64,000 nucleotides of DNA from Desulfovibrionaceae bacterium. Lineage in GTDB: Bacteria > Desulfobacterota > Desulfovibrionia > Desulfovibrionales > Desulfovibrionaceae. A program made the position numbers and the translations under genes. Under the pieces are notes generated by a model. That model searched no databases. It was not told where the DNA came from and saw only the letters and a program-made list of their open reading frames with translations. Numbering within the stretch: the first letter of the stretch is position 1; every line of letters begins with the position of its first letter. Where the stretch lies: contig JAQVCS010000008.1 of assembly GCA_028689675.1 (NCBI GenBank), forward strand, positions 80,941 to 144,940, read 5' to 3'. Shown one piece after another: positions 17,262 through 26,454 of the stretch.

Positions 17262-18332
17262 ATGATAGAGTTAAAAGAAAATGATAATTCTTGTAGAAGG
17301 GTCATGCCTGCTTTTGTAGATTGTGATACCCAAATTATATTTGAATCAAGTGATTTTTTTGTACCATATTTGTCTATTGCATTGGTATCACTCAAACAAC
17401 ATATTTCTGTAGAAAAAAAATATGATATAATTATTCTGAGCTGTGACATATGTATATATAATGAGAATAAAATAAAAAATATATTTATTACAAATGAAAA
17501 TGTTAGCATTCGATGTTTTGATGTCACACCTATAGTCAGTAAGTATATAAAAGATTCAAAATTTAAATATTTTGAACTTTGTTTTTGTAGATTGTTACTT
17601 CCATGGATTTTTCCAAACTTTAAAAAAATACTTAACCTTGGTGCTGATATTATTATCGAGAGAGATATTTATGAATTATGTATACAACAGATTCCAGAAG
17701 AATACTATTTAGCTGGAGTTGAAGATTTTGGATATCAGGGTAGGCTGGGACGCGATATTTCTTTCGAAGATTTGTCTCTTAAATATCCATTTAGGTATGT
17801 TAATGCAGACGTTTTGATTTATAATTTAGAAAAAATTAGAAATACTTTTACAATAGAAAGTATAATGTCTGTTTGGCAAAAAAAATTTTTACAATGTGCT
17901 GAACAAGATGCACTCAATCTTATCTTTGATGGAAAGATATTCCTTTTAGATTCTCGATGGAATATATTCCCTAAACGTATGAGCACCGAAGAATATATTA
18001 GTAATGCACCTTTAGAGTCAAGGAAAAGGTATGAAAATATATATAATGAACCGTATATTATCCACTATGCTGGAGAGCCAAAGCCGTGGGATTTTCCTGA
18101 CGTCGATTATGCTGAAAGATGGTGGGCATACGCGAGAAAATCTGAATATTATGAATTAATATTATACAATATGTATGAAAAAGCATATGCTAATAAATCG
18201 AAAGATTTACTTAAAATTTTATTCCCAAAAGGTTCTTTGTTGAGAAAAATTTTTAAAAAATGTTTACCGATGGGGTCTTTAAGGTATGTATATTGTAAAC
18301 GTATTTTAAAAAAAATACATTTAATGAAGTGA
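17262..18332 (+). CDS. Glycosyltransferase, GT8 family with degenerate DxD
   Basis: 356 residues, very AT-rich. GT8 landmarks are SIALVSLKQH (~38-47), the metal-site region KILNLGADIIIERDI (122-136), NADVLIYNL and AEQDALNLIF, and the late HYAGEPKPW motif. In active GT8 enzymes the metal-binding motif is D-x-D; here the first Asp is Gly127 and only Asp129 remains. It may use a different ligand or be weak. It starts one base after the previous gene's stop and is probably translationally coupled. Low GC points to recent acquisition. Confidence 0.82.
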   Translation: MIELKENDNSCRRVMPAFVDCDTQIIFESSDFFVPYLSIALVSLKQHISVEKKYDIIILSCDICIYNENKIKNIFITNENVSIRCFDVTPIVSKYIKDSKFKYFELCFCRLLLPWIFPNFKKILNLGADIIIERDIYELCIQQIPEEYYLAGVEDFGYQGRLGRDISFEDLSLKYPFRYVNADVLIYNLEKIRNTFTIESIMSVWQKKFLQCAEQDALNLIFDGKIFLLDSRWNIFPKRMSTEEYISNAPLESRKRYENIYNEPYIIHYAGEPKPWDFPDVDYAERWWAYARKSEYYELILYNMYEKAYANKSKDLLKILFPKGSLLRKIFKKCLPMGSLRYVYCKRILKKIHLMK

Positions 18333-18390
18333 TATAATATTACAATGAAATATATTTATTACAAATAAGTAAGAGTATTAATTGATATAA

Positions 18391-20217
18391 ATGAATAAAT
18401 TTATTAAAAATTTTTTTGCGGATTTTTTTCGTATACTGGCTGTGCTACAGCCCAGAGAGAAATTAAAGACTATAGTTCTATTTTCCGCTATGGCATTGCA
18501 GACGGCATTAGAGCTCTTTTTTATTTTGACGCTGGCATATATGGGAACGGCACTGACTGATCCAGAATCATTACGTTCTAAGTTGCTATTCAGAGGCATT
18601 TTTTACTGTTTCCCTCTGACGGAGACAATAACACAAGATGCTCGGTATCTTGTGTTATTGTCTGGGGTCGTGGTTGTCGTTCTTTCTGTGTCAAAAAATA
18701 TTGTGAATTATGCAACGGCACGGGCTACGGCGCTGTTTAGCGAACAGATATCAATATCTCTTGGCAAAGAAATTATGTCCCGTTTTCTATATCGAGACTA
18801 TATATGGCATCTTTCTTCTGAAAGTGGGTCCACATTCCAGAGAATGCTGTGGCGAGGACATTTGGCAAGTATGCTGGTTGCACAGCTATCTATGTATGCC
18901 TCTATATTGACGTTGCTAGTATTGTTCTTGAGCTTGGTAGGGCAGGAACCAATGCTCACAACTATTGTTGTAGCAATTACTGGGACGGTGGGTTTTCTGC
19001 TTTACCGAAGTATTCGGCATAATGTGGATATGCAGGCACAGAAGGCGGCAGAAAGTGCGCAAGAAGAGACCCGGGCACTCATGTGTGCCACCAAGGGCAT
19101 TCGTGACGTCCTGATTTATCGACAGCAGGATGTTTTTTTAAACACCATCACGGGGGCAGCCCAAAAGGGGGTTTTGCCTCGAACGTTTAATACCATTGCC
19201 CCCACCATGCCCACATGGGTGCTAGAAGCAACAGGCTTTGCTGTGGTTGTGATGGCCATTGCTTATCTTGTCTGTTTTGAAAAGGCAGAAGTACCACGCA
19301 TTGCGGAAGCATTGGGTTTACTCATGCTGACGGCATGGCGCGTTCTACCATACGCCAACCGTGTGGTAAGTTATCAGGTAGGCATTAGAGCGTTGCGCCC
19401 TATGACCTCTTCTGTTTTGGATTTATTAGAGAATTTGCGTAACACACCCAGTGACCCGCCGCCTATTCCAGCAAGAGATTTTACATTTAGGCATGAAATT
19501 ACACTAGATCAGGTGTCTTTCCGCTATCCTGAGGCGACGGAAGATAGTCTGCACAAGCTAACATTTAGTATTCCCGTTGGAAAAAAACTGGGAATTATCG
19601 GACCATCTGGTGCAGGAAAAAGTACACTAGTGGGAGTATTAAGCGGTCTACTGCACCCTCGCGAAGGATCATTGTTCGTAGACGGCAGGGTGTTGGATGC
19701 GCCGTGTGCGGCTGCGTTTGCCCAGATCATTGGCTATGTACCACAAAGCCCTTTTCTATTCGCAGGTACATTGGCAGAAAATGTGGCATTCTGCCAGTGG
19801 GGCAAACCATGGGATGAAGCACGGGTGCAAGAAGCCTGTAGTAAAGCAGCTATTGATTTTATGGATACTCATCCTCAGGGTATGCTTCAGCCTATAGGAG
19901 AAAATGGTGCTGGGCTTTCTGGAGGACAAGCGCAGAGGGTCTCCATAGCTCGAGCCATGTACACGCGCCCAAAGTTGTTGATTTTTGACGAAGCCACTAG
20001 TGCATTAGATCAGGCTAATGAGAACAGCATACAGCAGACTATTATGGAGCTGTCGGGTGGAGTGACATGCGTGATTATTGCGCACCGTCTGACCACAGTA
20101 GAAAAATGTGACTCATTAATCTGGATGGATAAAGGAAAAATAGTTATGCAGGGGATGCCAGAAAAGATTTTGCAGCTCTACCGAGAATCGCAAGGAAGAC
20201 AGGCGCAAGCTATGTGA
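18391..20217 (+). CDS. ABC transporter, fused permease-ATPase (PglK/MsbA-like lipid-linked glycan flippase)
   Basis: 608 residues. A six-segment exporter-type membrane domain (residues ~1-340) precedes one ATPase domain with Walker A GPSGAGKST (~404), signature LSGGQAQRVSIARAM (~509) and Walker B LLIFDEATSALD (~528). Half-transporters like this form homodimers that flip lipid-linked oligosaccharides or lipids. Its place between glycosyltransferases and sugar-nucleotide genes supports an oligosaccharide flippase role. No periplasmic-binding or outer-membrane partner is encoded beside it. Confidence 0.87.
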   Translation: MNKFIKNFFADFFRILAVLQPREKLKTIVLFSAMALQTALELFFILTLAYMGTALTDPESLRSKLLFRGIFYCFPLTETITQDARYLVLLSGVVVVVLSVSKNIVNYATARATALFSEQISISLGKEIMSRFLYRDYIWHLSSESGSTFQRMLWRGHLASMLVAQLSMYASILTLLVLFLSLVGQEPMLTTIVVAITGTVGFLLYRSIRHNVDMQAQKAAESAQEETRALMCATKGIRDVLIYRQQDVFLNTITGAAQKGVLPRTFNTIAPTMPTWVLEATGFAVVVMAIAYLVCFEKAEVPRIAEALGLLMLTAWRVLPYANRVVSYQVGIRALRPMTSSVLDLLENLRNTPSDPPPIPARDFTFRHEITLDQVSFRYPEATEDSLHKLTFSIPVGKKLGIIGPSGAGKSTLVGVLSGLLHPREGSLFVDGRVLDAPCAAAFAQIIGYVPQSPFLFAGTLAENVAFCQWGKPWDEARVQEACSKAAIDFMDTHPQGMLQPIGENGAGLSGGQAQRVSIARAMYTRPKLLIFDEATSALDQANENSIQQTIMELSGGVTCVIIAHRLTTVEKCDSLIWMDKGKIVMQGMPEKILQLYRESQGRQAQAM

Positions 20218-20490
20218 TATGGGCTTTAGATTATCACACTAAAGATTAATATCCCTCAGGTATACTATCATTAAAGCTCTTTTCGATGTTGCAATAAAAA
20301 ATTCATTCTTCTCTGTCAATAATAAGGATTTGAATGTTATTAAAATAATAGAATATATAAATATATCTGGCACAGTCAGTAAATTAGAAGCAATGTAGAT
20401 GGTCTATTAATCGAGGTTAAAGAGTACTTGTTTTGCGATACAGCAGTAGATAGGGTTAAAAAGATACTTGTTTCTATTGAAGGGATTTAT

Positions 20491-21267
20491 ATGAAAGTAG
20501 TAATTCTTGCTGGTGGTCTTGGAACACGTTTGGGAGAAGAAACAAATATTCGTCCTAAACCAATGGTAGAAATTGGTGGAAGACCAATTCTCTGGCATAT
20601 TATGAAAATTTACTCACACTATGAGATTAATGATTTTATTGTCCTTTGTGGGTATAAACATGAAGTTATCAAAGAATATTTTGCAAATTACTATTTAAAT
20701 AATGCAGATGTTACTTTTGATCTTCAGAAAGGAAAAACAATTATTCAGCACACAAGAGTTGAACCTTGGAAGGTAACCCTCGTCAATACTGGAGCGGAAA
20801 CAATGACGGGGGGGCGAATAAAAAAGGTGCGAGAGTATGTCGGTAATGAGACTTTTATGCTTACATACGGCGATGGGCTTGGGAACGTGGATATTCATAT
20901 GCTTCTTAAGTTTCATAAGCAGCAGGGACGCTATGCAACCTTGACAACCGTACAGCCACAGGGGCGTTTTGGTGTGCTTTCTCTCTCTGGGGGAAATGTA
21001 TCGGAATTTCAGGAAAAGCCTCAGAATGGCGGTTCTTGGATAAATGGTGGTTTTTTTGTTCTCGAACCTCAAATTTTTGATTTTATTCCTGACGGGGATG
21101 ACGTGGTTTGGGAGCAAGAACCGTTACGACAGCTCACAAGTGCTGGTCAGCTTGCTGCATTCCGACATTATGGATTTTGGCGTCCTATGGATATGCTTAA
21201 AGATAAAAAAGATTTGAATGCCATGTGGGATGCCGGTAATGCACCATGGAAGATCTGGAAGGAATAA
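20491..21267 (+). CDS. rfbF: Glucose-1-phosphate cytidylyltransferase
   Basis: 258 residues. The nucleotidyltransferase signature LAGGLGTRLGEETNIRPKPM opens the protein; TYGDGLGNVD carries the metal-binding Asp; EFQEKP and NGGFFVLEP complete the sugar pocket. It makes CDP-glucose from CTP and glucose-1-phosphate, the first committed step to CDP-3,6-dideoxyhexoses. The ATG at 20491 follows AAGGGA; longer starts lie in non-conserved sequence. It begins the tightly packed rfbFGH run. Confidence 0.96.
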   Translation: MKVVILAGGLGTRLGEETNIRPKPMVEIGGRPILWHIMKIYSHYEINDFIVLCGYKHEVIKEYFANYYLNNADVTFDLQKGKTIIQHTRVEPWKVTLVNTGAETMTGGRIKKVREYVGNETFMLTYGDGLGNVDIHMLLKFHKQQGRYATLTTVQPQGRFGVLSLSGGNVSEFQEKPQNGGSWINGGFFVLEPQIFDFIPDGDDVVWEQEPLRQLTSAGQLAAFRHYGFWRPMDMLKDKKDLNAMWDAGNAPWKIWKE

Positions 21268-21271
21268 TGAG

Positions 21272-22327
21272 ATGATAGAGCTTAATTTTTTCCATGGAAA
21301 AAAAGTTTTCATCACTGGTCACAATGGGTTCAAGGGCAGCTGGATGTGTCGCGTGCTTACTGGAGTCGGTGCGGAGGTGATAGGGTACAGTTTACCCACA
21401 CCTGCAGGTATCAACCTCTTTGATATAGCAGACATTGAAGGGAAGTTGCACAATGTCATTGGTGATATACGCGATTTTGATCACCTCAAAAATACCTTTA
21501 CTATAGCACAGCCTGAAATTGTAATCCATATGGCGGCGCAGCCTCTTGTGCGCGATTCTTATCAAGACCCTCATTACACCTATGAAACTAATGTTATGGG
21601 AACAGTAAACATACTTGAATGTATCAGAAGTACTTCGTGTGTGAAGAGTTTTCTTAATGTTACGACAGATAAGGTCTATCTTAATAATGAATGGTGTTGG
21701 GGCTATCGTGAAAATGAAGCTCTTGATGGTTTTGATCCTTATTCAAATTCAAAAAGTTGTTCTGAAATAATAACACACTGTTATAAAAATAGTTTTTTTT
21801 CTGATGGGCATCTTCCAATTAGCACTGCTCGTGCCGGAAATGTCATTGGAGGGGGCGATTTTGCTACGGATCGTATTATTCCCGATTGCATCCGCGCACA
21901 GCAAGTTAGACAGCCAATTAAAGTGCGTAACCCCTTGTCTACGAGACCCTACCAGCATGTATTGGAACCAGTTATGGCTTATCTAATGTTAGTTCAGCGT
22001 CAATGGGAAGATCGTGCAGTATCGGGATGGTATAATGTAGGCCCAGATGACTGTGATTGTGTGACCACTGGTCAGCTCGTAGACTTGTTTTGTCGTCTAT
22101 GGGGAGAAGAGGCTACATGGGAGAATCATACAGAAATAAATGCGCCTCATGAAGCTAATTTTCTTAAGCTGGACTGCACAAAATTAAAAAATACACTTCA
22201 CTGGGCTCCGCGTTGGCATATTGAAGAGGCTGTAGAAAAAACATGTGAATGGGCCAAAGTATGGCTGGCTGGTGGAAATATTCACGCTGTGATGGATAAA
22301 CAGATTGACGAGTACGTGAAGGGTTGA
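21272..22327 (+). CDS. rfbG: CDP-glucose 4,6-dehydratase
   Basis: 351 residues. Extended SDR fold with FITGHNGFKGSWM (Rossmann GxxGxxG-type loop), HMAAQPLVRDSY, TTDKVY and the catalytic YSNSKSCSE (Y-x3-K). It converts CDP-glucose to CDP-4-keto-6-deoxyglucose with bound NAD+. The ATG at 21272 is four bases after the rfbF stop region and follows GGAAGGA, so coupling is likely. Confidence 0.96.
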   Translation: MIELNFFHGKKVFITGHNGFKGSWMCRVLTGVGAEVIGYSLPTPAGINLFDIADIEGKLHNVIGDIRDFDHLKNTFTIAQPEIVIHMAAQPLVRDSYQDPHYTYETNVMGTVNILECIRSTSCVKSFLNVTTDKVYLNNEWCWGYRENEALDGFDPYSNSKSCSEIITHCYKNSFFSDGHLPISTARAGNVIGGGDFATDRIIPDCIRAQQVRQPIKVRNPLSTRPYQHVLEPVMAYLMLVQRQWEDRAVSGWYNVGPDDCDCVTTGQLVDLFCRLWGEEATWENHTEINAPHEANFLKLDCTKLKNTLHWAPRWHIEEAVEKTCEWAKVWLAGGNIHAVMDKQIDEYVKG

Positions 22328-22377
22328 TGGTAATATCTGCCGCTTTTGCTCTTTCCGGCTATAGAGGAATTCAAGGT

Positions 22378-23742
22378 ATGAATCAAACACCTGAAGATAT
22401 TAAAAAAGAAATAAAACGCCTTGCAGTAAGATATTATGAAATGACCCTTCCTAGCAAACGTCGTACCGAGTATATCCCCGTTTCTGGAAAATCTCTTGGT
22501 TCTGAAGAGCTGTGTGCAATGATTGATGCTTCGTTGGATATGTGGCTCACCGCTGGACATTTCAATACTGAATTTGAAAAAAAATTTGCTGAAAAGTTAG
22601 GTGTTCGCTATGCTCTTTCGACAAATTCTGGTTCTAGTGCTAATCTGTTAGCAATGACAGCTCTTACCTCTCCCAAATTGGGAGAGCGCCATTTAAAAAA
22701 AGGTGACGAGGTCATTGCCGTTGCCGCAGGATTTCCTACTACGGTAAATCCTATTATCCAGAATGGACTTATACCTGTTTTTGTAGACATAGATTTAACC
22801 ACATATAATATTGATATTAACCGTATTGAAGAAGCAATCACACCGAAAACTAAAGCGATCTTTATCGCTCATACCCTTGGGAATATGTACGACATGGATG
22901 CCATGATGGCTCTGTGTGGTCGTTATAATCTATGGATGATTGAGGATAGCTGTGATGCTCTTGGTGCTCGTTGGAAAGATAGATTTGCGGGCAGCATCGG
23001 TCACATTGGTACGTTTAGCTTTTATCCTGCTCATCATATGACCATGGGGGAAGGCGGTGCCGTCATTACAAATGATTCTAAGTTACACCGCATTCTCATG
23101 TCGATACGTGATTGGGGACGTGACTGTTGGTGTCAGCCAGGAACAGACAATACATGCAAGTGCCGTTTTAACTTACAACTAGGTAAATTGCCTATGGGGT
23201 ATGATCATAAGTATACTTACTCCCACATTGGCTACAATCTTAAAATTACGGACTGGCAGGCAGCTATTGGTGTGGAGCAACTCAAAAAGTTAGACGGCTT
23301 TTTGGAAAAACGCCGCCAAAATGCGGCAACTCTTTTAGCAGAGTTAGCGGATCTCACACACGCTCTTATTCTGCCAACCCCTTCTGAATACTGTACTCCA
23401 TCTTGGTTTGGCTTTCTCATCTCTGTTCGCCCTGAAGCATCTTTCAGCAAGCAAGAATTAGTAGAATATTTGGAATCTCACGGCGTAGGGACGCGTCAGC
23501 TTTTTGCGGGTAACTTACTGCGACAGCCCATGCTAACTGAGACAGATGTAGAATTACGTATTGGTTCAGGAGCGTTGATAAATTCTCGGAATTTGAGCGA
23601 AGAACACTACAAGCTGTTGCCTGTAACTGAATTTATTATGAAGCATACATTCTGGGTTGGGACGGCACAAAATATTGATGAAAATGATGAAAAAGAAATA
23701 TCCCGCATCATTCATGAATTTGTGAAGAGTCGGTTTATATGA
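22378..23742 (+). CDS. rfbH: CDP-4-keto-6-deoxy-D-glucose 3-dehydrase (E1)
   Basis: 454 residues. A PLP-dependent fold in which the usual catalytic Lys is replaced by His (SFYPAHHMTMGEGGAV, ~residue 218), the hallmark of E1. A 2Fe-2S cluster motif follows (CWCQPGTDNTCKC, ~249-261). With an E3 reductase it removes the C3 hydroxyl to give CDP-4-keto-3,6-dideoxyglucose. No dedicated E3 (RfbI/AscD-type) gene is in the cluster, so a housekeeping reductase must serve. The ATG at 22378 follows GAGGA. Its 3' end overlaps the next gene by 4 bp. Confidence 0.96.
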   Translation: MNQTPEDIKKEIKRLAVRYYEMTLPSKRRTEYIPVSGKSLGSEELCAMIDASLDMWLTAGHFNTEFEKKFAEKLGVRYALSTNSGSSANLLAMTALTSPKLGERHLKKGDEVIAVAAGFPTTVNPIIQNGLIPVFVDIDLTTYNIDINRIEEAITPKTKAIFIAHTLGNMYDMDAMMALCGRYNLWMIEDSCDALGARWKDRFAGSIGHIGTFSFYPAHHMTMGEGGAVITNDSKLHRILMSIRDWGRDCWCQPGTDNTCKCRFNLQLGKLPMGYDHKYTYSHIGYNLKITDWQAAIGVEQLKKLDGFLEKRRQNAATLLAELADLTHALILPTPSEYCTPSWFGFLISVRPEASFSKQELVEYLESHGVGTRQLFAGNLLRQPMLTETDVELRIGSGALINSRNLSEEHYKLLPVTEFIMKHTFWVGTAQNIDENDEKEISRIIHEFVKSRFI

Positions 23743-24617
23743 AGAAAATACTTCTCACGGGTGGCTCAGGTTTTATTGGTAGGAATCTTTTAGAATCTGT
23801 TCTTAATGATACCTATGAAATAAGTGCTCCATCTCATGCAGAACTGGATATTGCAGACACTAAAAGTGTTGACCAATATTTTCGTACTCGTGAATTTGAT
23901 GTGATTCTGCACACGGCGGTGAAGCCCGGCCACCGTAATGCGCCGGACCACACACAACTTCTTTCCACGAATCTTCGGATGTTCGAAAATCTTGTGCGGC
24001 ATAAAGATTGCTTCGATAAATTTATTAATTTCGGAAGTGGTGCTGTATATAGTGTATCTGCTGATAACGCAGGAGTGACAGAAGAAGAGCGTTTTGTTCA
24101 TATGGGGATAGATGAGCATAGTTTTTGTAAATATGTGGTTGCCAAACGTGTTGAAGCACTCGAAGGTTTTATTGATTTAAATATTTTCGGCATATTCGGA
24201 AAATATGAGGATTACACAATTCGGTTTATTTCGAATGCAATCTGTAAAAGTATATTCTGTCTGCCTGTCACCTTGCGTCAGAATCGCCGCTTTAGTTATC
24301 TAGATGTAAATGACTTACCAAAGATTTTAGAATTTTTTATTGAAAATGATGTACAGTATCATTCATACAATATCACTCCGCCCGGATTTGTTGAACTAGA
24401 GCAGCTCGCAATATACATTGCAAAAAAGGGTAATGTTCCAGTTCAAATTGGTGCTGATGGCTATGGACTTAATTATTACGGCTCAAATCTGCGACTTGTA
24501 AGAGAATTCCCACAGATTATATTCACAGATATCAAAAAATCTATTGACAGACTGTACGAATATTATAGTGTTCGGAAAGAAAAATTTGATAAATCTTTAC
24601 TTAAATTTGATCGCTGA
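23739..24617 (+). CDS. NAD-dependent epimerase/reductase acting on a CDP-dideoxy sugar
   Basis: 292 residues. SDR fold: LLTGGSGFIGRNLLESV (residues 4-20), GSGAVYS (Ser), and the Y-x3-K catalytic pair in FCKYVVAKRVEA (~135). It overlaps rfbH by four bases (ATGA), which ties it to the rfbFGH pathway. In yersiniose synthesis an SDR (YerF) reduces the keto group after the two-carbon branch is added, and in abequose/paratose synthesis an SDR reduces C4; either role fits. I favour a reductase in branched-sugar synthesis because the next gene is a TPP enzyme. Confidence 0.78.
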   Translation: MKKILLTGGSGFIGRNLLESVLNDTYEISAPSHAELDIADTKSVDQYFRTREFDVILHTAVKPGHRNAPDHTQLLSTNLRMFENLVRHKDCFDKFINFGSGAVYSVSADNAGVTEEERFVHMGIDEHSFCKYVVAKRVEALEGFIDLNIFGIFGKYEDYTIRFISNAICKSIFCLPVTLRQNRRFSYLDVNDLPKILEFFIENDVQYHSYNITPPGFVELEQLAIYIAKKGNVPVQIGADGYGLNYYGSNLRLVREFPQIIFTDIKKSIDRLYEYYSVRKEKFDKSLLKFDR

Positions 24618-24632
24618 GTATGGAAAAATAAA

Positions 24633-26444
24633 ATGATAATCAAAGTTTCAAACTATATATCTAAATATTTGGCAGAATATGGTATTACCCATATCTTCAC
24701 TGTCACCGGCGGGGGAGCTATGCATCTCAATGATGCATTCGGCCATCAAAAGGGAATAAAATGTATTTATAATCATCACGAGCAGGCTTGTGCTATCGCC
24801 GGAGAAAGCTATGCGCGTATCAATAACCGCATAGCCGCTGTCTGTGTGACCACAGGTCCCGGTGCTACCAATGCTCTAACAGGAGTCGTAGGCGGATACC
24901 TTGACTCTATTCCCATGTTGATTTTATCCGGTCAGGTTCGATATGACACCACAGCCCGCTGGTCAGGCTTAAATATCCGTGCCATGGGAGATCAGGAGTT
25001 TGATATCTGCAACAGTGTGAAATCAATGACTAAATATTGTGAAATGGTCATTGATCCATTAAAAATTAAATCCTGTCTTCAAAAGGCTTTGCATATCGCG
25101 CAGACAGGTCGCCCCGGTCCCTGTTGGTTAGATATTCCATTGAATGTACAGGGAAGTTTTGTGGAAACAGATGATCTTGAGGACTGGAACTGCACTTCAT
25201 ATGATGCCATGCTCCCTCCGCCCATTTCAAAAAATATCATTGAGACAGTGCTGGAAAAAATACGTTCAGCGCAGCGTCCAATATTTTATGCCGGCAATGG
25301 TATCCGAATTGCCGACGCCCATAAATTTTTTATTTCTGTAGTAAAAAAATTGAATATTCCCGTCGTCACCGGCTGGAACAGTATTGATGCTATTTATGAT
25401 GAGCATCCCTTATATACGGGCCGCGCCGGTATTATGGGTGACAGAGCTGGAAATTTTGCCGTCCAGAACAGTGACCTCATTTTTTCCGTTGGCAGTCGTT
25501 TGAGTATCAGACAGGTAGGTTATAATTATAAGACATGGGCACGGGAAGCCTTTGTCATTGCCAATGATATTGATGCCGAAGAACTGAAGAAACCCACGCT
25601 ACATGTAGAACTGCCGATTTGGGCTGATGCTAAAGATCTTCTTGAAAAGCTGGACAGATTCCTACCCCAGGAAAAATTGTTCAAGGGGGAAGACTGGCTG
25701 AACTGTTGCCACGGATGGAAGGAAAAATATCCAGTAGTTCAGAAGAAACATTTTGAACAGAAAGAATTAGTCAATATTTATGCATTCATCTCGGTACTGA
25801 GTCATCGGTTAAAAGAGGGGCAAATCACAGTCGTAGGGAATGGTTCTGCCTGTGTGGTGGGCAGTCATGGTTATGTCATAAAAAAAGATTCCCGATTTAT
25901 CGTTAATTCTGCTATCGCCTCCATGGGCTACGATCTGCCCGCCGCCATTGGAGCCTGTGTAGCTACGTCATCCCAAGACATTATCAATGTAACGGGTGAC
26001 GGCAGTATTCAGATGAATATTCAGGAGTTGCAGACTATTATTACAAATCATCTGCCTATCAAAATATTTATTATCAATAATAATGGTTATCATTCTATAC
26101 GTCAAACACAAAATAATTTTTTTGGGAAGCCACTTGTAGGCATCGGCCCTGAAAGCGGGGATCTCGGGTTCCCCGATATGGCCAAGCTCGCTCCGGCCTA
26201 TGGCTATCCATTCTTCCGCATCAGCAGCAATAAGGAACTGGATAAAATAGATCAGGTGCTTGCTACGCCCGGGCCTGTTATCTGTGAAATATTAGTTGAT
26301 AGTGAACAAAAATTTGAGCCTAAAGCCGCCACTCGACGGCTAGAAGATGGAACGCTGGTGTCGGCGCCCCTTGAGGATCTCGCACCGTTTCTTGATAGAA
26401 AAGAATTGGCGGAAAATCTGTTTATTCCATCTGTGGAAAAATAA
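24633..26444 (+). CDS. Thiamine-diphosphate enzyme, acetolactate-synthase/YerE-like
   Basis: 603 residues with the three-domain layout of acetolactate-synthase-type enzymes. The catalytic Glu is E50 in NHHEQACAIAGE; the TPP/Mg site is GDGSIQMNIQE (~455) with the downstream NNNGY. In a sugar locus behind rfbFGH the best parallel is YerE, which moves an acetyl unit from pyruvate onto C4 of CDP-4-keto-3,6-dideoxyglucose to form a branched sugar. Housekeeping branched-chain amino-acid synthesis is unlikely: no ilvN/ilvC is near. The 2-keto-acid donor may be supplied by the neighbouring aldolase (inference). Confidence 0.85.
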   Translation: MIIKVSNYISKYLAEYGITHIFTVTGGGAMHLNDAFGHQKGIKCIYNHHEQACAIAGESYARINNRIAAVCVTTGPGATNALTGVVGGYLDSIPMLILSGQVRYDTTARWSGLNIRAMGDQEFDICNSVKSMTKYCEMVIDPLKIKSCLQKALHIAQTGRPGPCWLDIPLNVQGSFVETDDLEDWNCTSYDAMLPPPISKNIIETVLEKIRSAQRPIFYAGNGIRIADAHKFFISVVKKLNIPVVTGWNSIDAIYDEHPLYTGRAGIMGDRAGNFAVQNSDLIFSVGSRLSIRQVGYNYKTWAREAFVIANDIDAEELKKPTLHVELPIWADAKDLLEKLDRFLPQEKLFKGEDWLNCCHGWKEKYPVVQKKHFEQKELVNIYAFISVLSHRLKEGQITVVGNGSACVVGSHGYVIKKDSRFIVNSAIASMGYDLPAAIGACVATSSQDIINVTGDGSIQMNIQELQTIITNHLPIKIFIINNNGYHSIRQTQNNFFGKPLVGIGPESGDLGFPDMAKLAPAYGYPFFRISSNKELDKIDQVLATPGPVICEILVDSEQKFEPKAATRRLEDGTLVSAPLEDLAPFLDRKELAENLFIPSVEK

Positions 26445-26454
26445 GGAAAGAACT

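Noticed and set aside
24633..26444. Housekeeping acetolactate synthase (ilvB)
   Set aside because: No ilvN or ilvC is nearby, and it stands between rfbH/SDR and an aldolase in a glycan island.
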